This document shows positions 58,428-64,000 of a stretch of 64,000 bases of DNA, in pieces. A model generated the notes under the pieces. That model did no database searches. It saw only the letters and a program-made list of their open reading frames with translations, and was not told the DNA's origin. The DNA lies in the NCBI GenBank assembly GCA_021732025.1, contig JAKFVU010000027.1, positions 1 to 64,000 of the forward strand. The letters run 5' to 3'. Source of the DNA: Candidatus Obscuribacterales bacterium. GTDB lineage: Bacteria > Cyanobacteriota > Vampirovibrionia > Obscuribacterales > Obscuribacteraceae. The position numbers and the translations under genes were made by a program. Position 1 is the stretch's first letter. Every line of letters begins with the position of its first letter.

Positions 58428-60431
58428 TTATTTATCGCCGTAAATTTGGGCATTCTCGTGTTGCTCTACAACTTTTAGGAAGGGATCATCCTTTCCGCTT
58501 ATTGCCAGCACATAACAGCCGCCCGGAAATTCTCCGGTGTTAGCAACTTTGCTACAAATTTCTTGTGCAGCGAGGCTACGCTTGTCGCCTGAGAATGTTC
58601 CGGGATCTATTCGGAGACGTAAGAGTAAGAGAAACATGCGATCAGATTTTTCGTATTGCATTGTTTTTTCAATTAGATATGCAGCGCGAATTTCTTTAAA
58701 CTGACTAACTGTTTGCACGATCTTTTCTATCTCTTCTGGCTTGGCCGTGTGGGCAATTAGATCGTCACTTAGACTGACAGAGTCTCTCTCGGCCCGGTAT
58801 AGACGATCTTCTTCGTAATAGCCGATCAATACCTTCTCATACTGTTCGCTTTTTTCTACGTTGTTTTTTGATTGATAGTGATGCAGCAAAATTTGACATG
58901 CTTCAGTTCGGTAAGCTTTGCCAGCAGCAGCAGTAATTTCAAGAAGAGGTATGCCAGATTCATCTTCATTGTTCAATAGCATGTAAGCGCCAAGGGTGAA
59001 GGCACTTACTGGTTCTTCTTTATTCTCATTTCTAATAGCTTCAAAGTAGGGCAGAGCTACTTCTATCCCTTCAGTAATCTCAATTCCGTTTGCTTGCTCA
59101 ATTTTTTCTTCTAATGTGAGATTCTCGCCGTCTTCAAGCCTTTTGTTTATTTTCGCCAACTGTTCAGTGACCAGCTTTATTCTTTTGCCGCGAGCTGTCC
59201 ACCATTCACCTTCTTGGGTTTGCCATTCAAGGTTGGCTATATCGAGTGCCTTTTGATAGTTGGTACCAAATATGGTTTCGGCTGCATTTTTCTCAATCTG
59301 TTTATTCAGTTCGAAGATCTCAATTAATTTTGCTGATTTCTCAGTGTTAGAGAGGCCGTCAAGTGCCTGTACTTGAGTGCTTGCGCGAATACGCTCGCTG
59401 AATGCGGGATGAGTATCGAAGGGCTGTGGTTTTTCTGTGAAAATACTCTCTATTGATTTGGTAAGTAAGTCTTTATCAGTTATTTCGCCGGCGATGGCGG
59501 CGGCTATTTTGTTGTAGATGTCTGGCGGTGCGCTGTCTTCAGCTGGATAGCTGCGGTAAATTTTTTCTAGCACAGTTGAGGTGATGATGTTCTCGCGAGC
59601 AGTGATAGCAAGAAAGCTTCTTGCATGTGCATCTGCACCGGCTATCTCAATGGCGAGCCTGTCTGCCTCTCTTTCTTGATGTCTAGCAATTACTTGAGTA
59701 AGTGTGAGAAATCGTGGTTGATACCAGTCAAGAAAACGCATCATAACAACAAGCAAGAATGATGAGTTAGCATCAAGTGCCGTCATGATTTGACTCCAAC
59801 GAGTACGCATTGAATAAATCCAAGCACTGCGTTTTGAGTGATGGTTAGCTAGGTGGCCTAGTTCGTGAACCAGCACCGATTGAAATTCTTGTTCCGTCAG
59901 TGCTAGCAAAAGACCAAGCCCAATAAAAACATAGTTTTCGTAAAAGCCAAATAAACCAAAACGTGGATGCTGCACGACGCTGGCATTCATTTCTCTGGTA
60001 AGCATTATGTGGTCAACTTTAACGCCAGTTTTTTTAGACAAGCTATCTACAAACGTGAATAATTCAGGAAAATCTGCTCGGGTTAGTTTGTTACCGCGTG
60101 GCGGGTCAAAGCGCACCCAGAGGGCCTTTACATAGCAGCCGAAGGCAATACATGTGGCCGCAATGAGAGGCTTGAGACCAGCAATCAAACCGATTGAAAT
60201 TTTTGTCGCCAGGAAAATTATTAGAACTATGACAAGGCCAAGCAAGATTGGCACGATGAACATGTAGAGATAGCCAATGAGAGCCCATAGAACGACTTTT
60301 AATCGATAGGCTCGCGGTGACTTTTTTGCCAACTCTTCTGCCCGTTTTACTCGAGTTAGAAATTCCTCCTCTTCTTTCGAGGATACTTCCTGTTCTGGCG
60401 GTTGTTCGTTCATTAAGGTCGAAGATGTCAT
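58428..60431 (-). CDS. M48-family zinc metallopeptidase (HtpX/Ste24-like) with extended C-terminus
   Basis: 667 residues. Two membrane segments (about 45-75 and 82-105) and the M48 domain: VLVHELGHLANHHSKRSA with zinc ligands in HELGH (189-193), and RHQEREADRLAIE with the third ligand Glu253. A long C-terminal part (about 330-667) of helical, TPR-like character follows, uncommon in HtpX. M48 enzymes degrade damaged membrane proteins or process substrates at the membrane. Weak SD. Confidence 0.88.
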   Translation of the reverse strand: MTSSTLMNEQPPEQEVSSKEEEEFLTRVKRAEELAKKSPRAYRLKVVLWALIGYLYMFIVPILLGLVIVLIIFLATKISIGLIAGLKPLIAATCIAFGCYVKALWVRFDPPRGNKLTRADFPELFTFVDSLSKKTGVKVDHIMLTREMNASVVQHPRFGLFGFYENYVFIGLGLLLALTEQEFQSVLVHELGHLANHHSKRSAWIYSMRTRWSQIMTALDANSSFLLVVMMRFLDWYQPRFLTLTQVIARHQEREADRLAIEIAGADAHARSFLAITARENIITSTVLEKIYRSYPAEDSAPPDIYNKIAAAIAGEITDKDLLTKSIESIFTEKPQPFDTHPAFSERIRASTQVQALDGLSNTEKSAKLIEIFELNKQIEKNAAETIFGTNYQKALDIANLEWQTQEGEWWTARGKRIKLVTEQLAKINKRLEDGENLTLEEKIEQANGIEITEGIEVALPYFEAIRNENKEEPVSAFTLGAYMLLNNEDESGIPLLEITAAAGKAYRTEACQILLHHYQSKNNVEKSEQYEKVLIGYYEEDRLYRAERDSVSLSDDLIAHTAKPEEIEKIVQTVSQFKEIRAAYLIEKTMQYEKSDRMFLLLLRLRIDPGTFSGDKRSLAAQEICSKVANTGEFPGGCYVLAISGKDDPFLKVVEQHENAQIYGDK

Positions 60432-60618
60432 TGAGAACTTGCCTGTCGTTTGTTTTCAGTGCAAGTATTGTGCCCGTTTCTTTTGGCGGAACTTCTAAGC
60501 CGCAGATTCCAAGAGCACTCTTTTAAGTTACATTCATGCATTAAGTTGAGCAAATGGGATGCCAACTCTATTACTCTTTAGAGAGTAATTTTGTCTCTAA
60601 GTACCAGGGAGAACCTTC

Positions 60619-61002
60619 ATGCTGAGTCATCCAGACGAGCTTAAGTACGTAAAAAGCCACGAGTTCGTGAGTGTCGAAGGCGATGTCGCTACAATCGGCA
60701 TTACGGCTTTTGCTGCCGACCAGCTGGGCGATGTCACTTTTGTTGAATTGCCGAAAGTGGGCGAAAAGTTTAAAACCGAACAAAAGTTTGGCGTAATCGA
60801 ATCGGTCAAGTCAGTTTCTGATTTGTTCATGCCTATTGCTGGCGAGATTACCGCAGTGAACGAGAATCTTAATTCTGAACCAGAGCTTGTCAACCTCGAC
60901 ACTTATAAAGGTGGCTGGATGATCAAAGTGAAAATCGAGAATGCCGCTGAAGTAGCCAGCCTTATGAGTGCTGAAGACTACAAGAAGTTCATCGTCGACT
61001 AG
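60619..61002 (+). CDS. gcvH: Glycine cleavage system H protein
   Basis: 127 residues, lipoyl-domain fold. The lipoylated lysine is Lys64 in VIESVKSVSDLF. Start YVKSHEFVSVEGDVATIGIT and end GWMIKVKIEN with LMSAEDYKKFI. It shuttles the aminomethyl group between P, T and L proteins. ATG with AGGGAG about 8 nt upstream. Transcribed alone. Confidence 0.97.
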   Translation: MLSHPDELKYVKSHEFVSVEGDVATIGITAFAADQLGDVTFVELPKVGEKFKTEQKFGVIESVKSVSDLFMPIAGEITAVNENLNSEPELVNLDTYKGGWMIKVKIENAAEVASLMSAEDYKKFIVD

Positions 61003-61066
61003 TCGACTAAAGTTTGCTGCGCAGCAGAAATGCAGGCAGTCAATGACATTATGAGAAGCGGCAGAT

Positions 61067-61630
61067 CTACTGATTTGTCGCTTCTTTTTGATTGGCATTT
61101 TCTACATTTGCATCTGGGCTCACAGCCTCAGGTTGTGACAATTGTCTGAGCTGATCTTGAGCTAGATCATAAAACCGTGAGCCTGCAGAAATTTTGGCCA
61201 ACTCTTGCACAGCCGTTTGATCGTTGCGGTCAGCATCAAGCTTGGTCATGGCATCTAAATATAGTGCTTGGTTCAGTAAGTCTTCGCTATTGTCAGCGCT
61301 AGTGCCGCCGAAAAATTCTGGTATGGGCGAACTGCGCAAAATGCCGATAGCCGCCTTGTAGTTGCCTTGCATGATGTTGGTCTTGGCCGAATGGGTGGTT
61401 AGTCCCTTGACAAAGCTAACCGTTAAACCAGCCATAGCGAAGAGCAAACCAAGGGCCAGCAGAATGTCGACGGCCATTGGATGTTTGTAGGTCTTTTGCT
61501 GAGGCTTGCCATTTTGACTGGCAACATCTGAAGAAGCATTTTCTTTGGCTTCAACTTCAGCCAAGAATGAATCAGCGATCTTATCCATCGCGGAGACGTG
61601 GTCTTTTGTGTCGTTGGTTTCCGGGTCCAC
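61067..61630 (-). CDS. Membrane protein with a small periplasmic domain
   Basis: 187 residues from a GTG start (an ATG at 61588 is possible). A charged N-terminal region, one membrane helix (about 53-75; AVDILLALGLLFAMAGLTVS), then a helical periplasmic segment (GNYKAAIGILRSSPIPEFFG, LLNQALYLDAMTKLDADRND) that is TPR-like. No family recognised. It follows the HEAT-repeat gene on the same strand, 69 nt away. Confidence 0.5.
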   Translation of the reverse strand: MDPETNDTKDHVSAMDKIADSFLAEVEAKENASSDVASQNGKPQQKTYKHPMAVDILLALGLLFAMAGLTVSFVKGLTTHSAKTNIMQGNYKAAIGILRSSPIPEFFGGTSADNSEDLLNQALYLDAMTKLDADRNDQTAVQELAKISAGSRFYDLAQDQLRQLSQPEAVSPDANVENANQKEATNQ

Positions 61631-61699
61631 TATATGTGTTGCCTAGTTTTTAAGATGATCAGTTTCAATCTTAGTATAGAAGCACTAATGATAGCCAAT

Positions 61700-63487
61700 C
61701 TAGCAATTTTGGCTGAGAAATTCGTCAATGCGGCTGATTTTCACAGTGCTAGTGGTTGTCTTCTTGATATCAGTTAAGGCCGCTGCCACAGCAGATTTGT
61801 GTCCAGAGCCGGCTAAAGAAGCTAGGGTGTCGAAACTGGCTTTAGCCACTGATATTTCTTGGGCATTGATCATTCTGCTCGTCGCTGGTATTAGCTCGTC
61901 TAGGTTAAGAGCGGCTACTCCTTGCAGTGCTTGCAGTCGCACCTGGGTCGAAGGGTCATTGAGAGCTTTAGTGATGGCTGCTTTTATTGCCACCTTAGAG
62001 TCATCCCCTTTATTGTCATGATTGCCGCTGCCGAGCTTTACTACTGAAGCCAGAGCTTCTTCGCGTTTGTCCGAGGCATAGTCAGATGTTGCTAAAAGCA
62101 AAAATTTTAGCGATTCGCTGTGAGGCAAATTGGCTAATGCTTTCAATATGTACCAGTAAGAATTTGCGGCTTCTAGGTCACCTTCTTGCACAGGGCTGGC
62201 ACTCATAGGCATTTGTGTGCGGCCTTCTACATTGACAAGCTGCTTGGCCAATTTAATTAGTTGTGGTGCCGATTGACCATTGCCCAGGCGGCCAATGGCT
62301 TCGATGATTTCATTGCGATACGGCGCTGCTTGAGGTATCTCAACGATAGATGAAAGCAGTTGAGCATTTTCTTGCAGATCAATTTCGCCAATCAGTTTAA
62401 GACCGTGACGTAGAGCGCTGTTGATAGCCTCATTATGATTGTCCGAAGTGCTATTGGCAGCGCTAAGGGCGAGGAGCATGCTCTCTATTTCTGCCACCAC
62501 TATTTGTCTAAGATCTTTGTTGGCTATCAGCGCCTTGGCTTCAGTGGTTGACTGCTCAGCATCTTCGTTGTCGAGCCAGACAATTAGTTGATGCAGCGCA
62601 CGCATGCGTACGGTATTGGGCTGAGTTTTAAAGGCTTCTGAAAGTAGCGGAAGACATTCATGCACGCTGGCCTCGGTCAATATCTCCGGTGCCCCTGAGA
62701 ACGTTTGCTTAGACGCTTCCAACAGGCCGACAATTAATGCGGCGCCCAAGTCTTTCAGTTTGGCATCGTCTTGGGCTAACAGCTCGATAGGTTTGTGTTG
62801 GCGAGCGACGCCAACGGCGGCGTAGTCGACAAATGGATGATATTGACTAAAGGAGCGGCTAATTTCTTCGCCCACTTCAGCGATAGGCCAACGCGCTAAA
62901 GCACTAACAGCGTCGACCTTGATCCAAGGTTCGTCGTTGCTTAGATATTGCACCAGTGCTTGTTTCGCTTCAGGTGTGCGGAAGGCAGCTAGGGCTCTTG
63001 AGATATGGCAAAAGGCCGGAGTGGTATTGTTGGCGGTGGCAGCAAGGGCTCTGATGATACCGTCTTGCGCCTCGGCAATCTGTAAGTCTGCCAAAACCAG
63101 TGCAGCGTTTGCCCGTACGCGCCAGTCTTGGTGCCGCAAGGGGTCATAGTCTTGCACTTCATAGTCGTCTGATTTGGGCGGCAACAGCGTGGCCAAGGTG
63201 CGCTGTGCATCGCTTGCTTTTAATTCTGTGAAAATTCGCACTAGTTTGTCTTCCCACCAGAGGGGAGCCAACTTTAAATTGATACAAAGATTGTGAGAAT
63301 TGCTGCGGCTTACTGCTGAGGCAATATCGGCTCGCACATCTTTAAATTCTCTATGATTATCGGGGCTAGTGCCTACTAAGCCGTGATAGACAAGGAAGTG
63401 TTCGAGTCCGAAATTGTCAACTTTGACGTCTGGTTTCTCGGCAAAAAGAGTTGAGGCGCGCTTTAGCCACTTTGCAAGCAAGGTCAT
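61700..63487 (-). CDS. HEAT-repeat protein
   Basis: 595 residues built of HEAT (PBS-lyase-type) repeats: DWRVRANAALVLADLQIAEA, EPWIKVDAVSALARWPIAEV, DPSTQVRLQALQGVAALN and similar segments with period about 30-35. No signal peptide or membrane helix. HEAT solenoids bind other proteins; partner unknown. It is likely cotranscribed with the membrane protein downstream. Confidence 0.7.
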   Translation of the reverse strand: MTLLAKWLKRASTLFAEKPDVKVDNFGLEHFLVYHGLVGTSPDNHREFKDVRADIASAVSRSNSHNLCINLKLAPLWWEDKLVRIFTELKASDAQRTLATLLPPKSDDYEVQDYDPLRHQDWRVRANAALVLADLQIAEAQDGIIRALAATANNTTPAFCHISRALAAFRTPEAKQALVQYLSNDEPWIKVDAVSALARWPIAEVGEEISRSFSQYHPFVDYAAVGVARQHKPIELLAQDDAKLKDLGAALIVGLLEASKQTFSGAPEILTEASVHECLPLLSEAFKTQPNTVRMRALHQLIVWLDNEDAEQSTTEAKALIANKDLRQIVVAEIESMLLALSAANSTSDNHNEAINSALRHGLKLIGEIDLQENAQLLSSIVEIPQAAPYRNEIIEAIGRLGNGQSAPQLIKLAKQLVNVEGRTQMPMSASPVQEGDLEAANSYWYILKALANLPHSESLKFLLLATSDYASDKREEALASVVKLGSGNHDNKGDDSKVAIKAAITKALNDPSTQVRLQALQGVAALNLDELIPATSRMINAQEISVAKASFDTLASLAGSGHKSAVAAALTDIKKTTTSTVKISRIDEFLSQNC

Positions 63488-63572
63488 GCTTCTGGTCCCG
63501 TAAATGCTATGATCAGCAGTTTATCAGGGTTTGATTACCCTTTCTCATCTATCTTTTCTACTGGGGGTTTCC

Positions 63573-64000
63573 GTGAACACCTTCTTAAGCAGCGGCCAGT
63601 TGGCATTGCAAGAACAGTATTTAAAATTTGTTGCAGAGCAAATCGCTCCGCTAGCCATGGCACTCGATACCGAGCAGGTCAGCTCGAAAGAGGCGATGAC
63701 CCTGCTTGCAAAGGGTGGCTATTTGGGTTTGACCGTTCCCCGTGAATATGGCGGCCAGGGGCTTGGAGCCCTTGAACTAGTGCTTTTTGCGGAAGCTCTT
63801 GCCAGCGCGTCGGCCGGTCTGGCGCTAGCTCTTGCCAGCCACTACAGCGTGATTGAGTTAATAAATAAATTTGGTTCTGACACTCAGAAATCTCGCTATC
63901 TTTCGCAAATGGCCAGCGGCGACTTAATCGGTGCTCAGGCTTTCGGCGAAGAAATGGCTGGGTCGGATTACAAGGCGGTTCAGACCACTGCCAGTGGAGA
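63573..64000 (+). CDS. Acyl-CoA dehydrogenase, 5' part (runs off the right edge)
   Basis: GTG start at 63573 with GGGGG 5 nt upstream; the frame is open to the window end (142 codons). The N-terminal helical domain has LTVPREYGGQGLGALELVLF, ALASHYSVIELINKFGS and GAQAFGEEMAGSDYK, typical of the acyl-CoA dehydrogenase N-terminal and middle domain start. The enzyme oxidises acyl-CoA with FAD in fatty or branched-chain acid degradation. It is divergent from the HEAT-repeat gene. Confidence 0.85.
   Translation, partial: MNTFLSSGQLALQEQYLKFVAEQIAPLAMALDTEQVSSKEAMTLLAKGGYLGLTVPREYGGQGLGALELVLFAEALASASAGLALALASHYSVIELINKFGSDTQKSRYLSQMASGDLIGAQAFGEEMAGSDYKAVQTTASG

Overview
The window looks like a slice of chromosome from a diderm, non-photosynthetic bacterium. 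Signal-peptide lipoproteins, an RlpA-type protein and a murD-ftsW-murG cluster indicate a Gram-negative-type envelope. Heme is made by the C5 route (HemA acting on glutamyl-tRNA). A DHH-CBS-CBS-tRNA nucleotidyltransferase fusion of the kind known in cyanobacteria and some deep-branching lineages is present, and no photosynthesis gene is seen. My best guess is a non-photosynthetic cyanobacterial relative (Melainabacteria/Vampirovibrionia, Obscuribacter-like). This is an inference from gene content and family resemblance, not from a search. No phage, insertion sequence or CRISPR array was found.

Layout. 0.3-3 kb: an O-methyltransferase and a duplicated YcxB-like membrane protein behind a perfect 18-bp palindrome. 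3-8 kb (minus): hemA-hemC-hemD-hemB plus a small Cys-rich protein, a near-complete route from glutamyl-tRNA to uroporphyrinogen III (hemL is absent). 8.3-12.6 kb (minus): NfeD-like protein, flotillin, P-loop ATPase and a BtuF-like binding protein. 12.8-27.5 kb: mostly single genes (tRNA nucleotidyltransferase, alpha/beta hydrolase, lipoprotein, LRR protein, lipid kinase, SRPBCC protein, DUF4253 protein, tRNA-Ser(CGA), TPR protein, S41 protease, membrane protein). 27.5-30.8 kb: a sulfur/arsenic island with an ArsR-type repressor divergent from a YgaP-like rhodanese gene, a small ORF interrupted by TGA that looks like an unannotated selenoprotein, and a convergent acr3-arsC-arsR operon. 32-42.4 kb: an eight-gene surface-glycan operon with overlapping or abutting genes. 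42.4-47.6 kb (minus): cysS, gltX, an RlpA-like protein and yebC. 47.9-53.7 kb: TPR protein, murD, ftsW, murG. 53.7-64 kb: small hypotheticals, a very acidic repeat protein with a structured leader and a clear terminator, gcvT, an M48 peptidase, gcvH, a HEAT-repeat protein and the 5' end of an acyl-CoA dehydrogenase gene.

The most interesting object is at 28687-28911. A 29-codon membrane-anchored start runs into TGA and continues in frame for 44 codons. There is a Cys five residues after the TGA, degenerate pentapeptide repeats with conservative changes, and a perfect hairpin with a GGTC loop 11 nt past the TGA, the expected shape and place of a bacterial SECIS element. Other points of note: a leaderless arsR promoter whose palindrome covers the start codon; two nested palindromes sharing one dyad axis between the other arsR and the rhodanese gene; an ATPase gene with no ATG/GTG/TTG before its P-loop, in frame with the flotillin stop codon; and a glycosyltransferase-like membrane domain fused to a uridine-kinase-like domain.

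Start codons were chosen by eye from Shine-Dalgarno (SD) spacing and family length, and several differ from the longest possible reading frame. Functional calls rest on motifs recognised in the translations. No database search was run.
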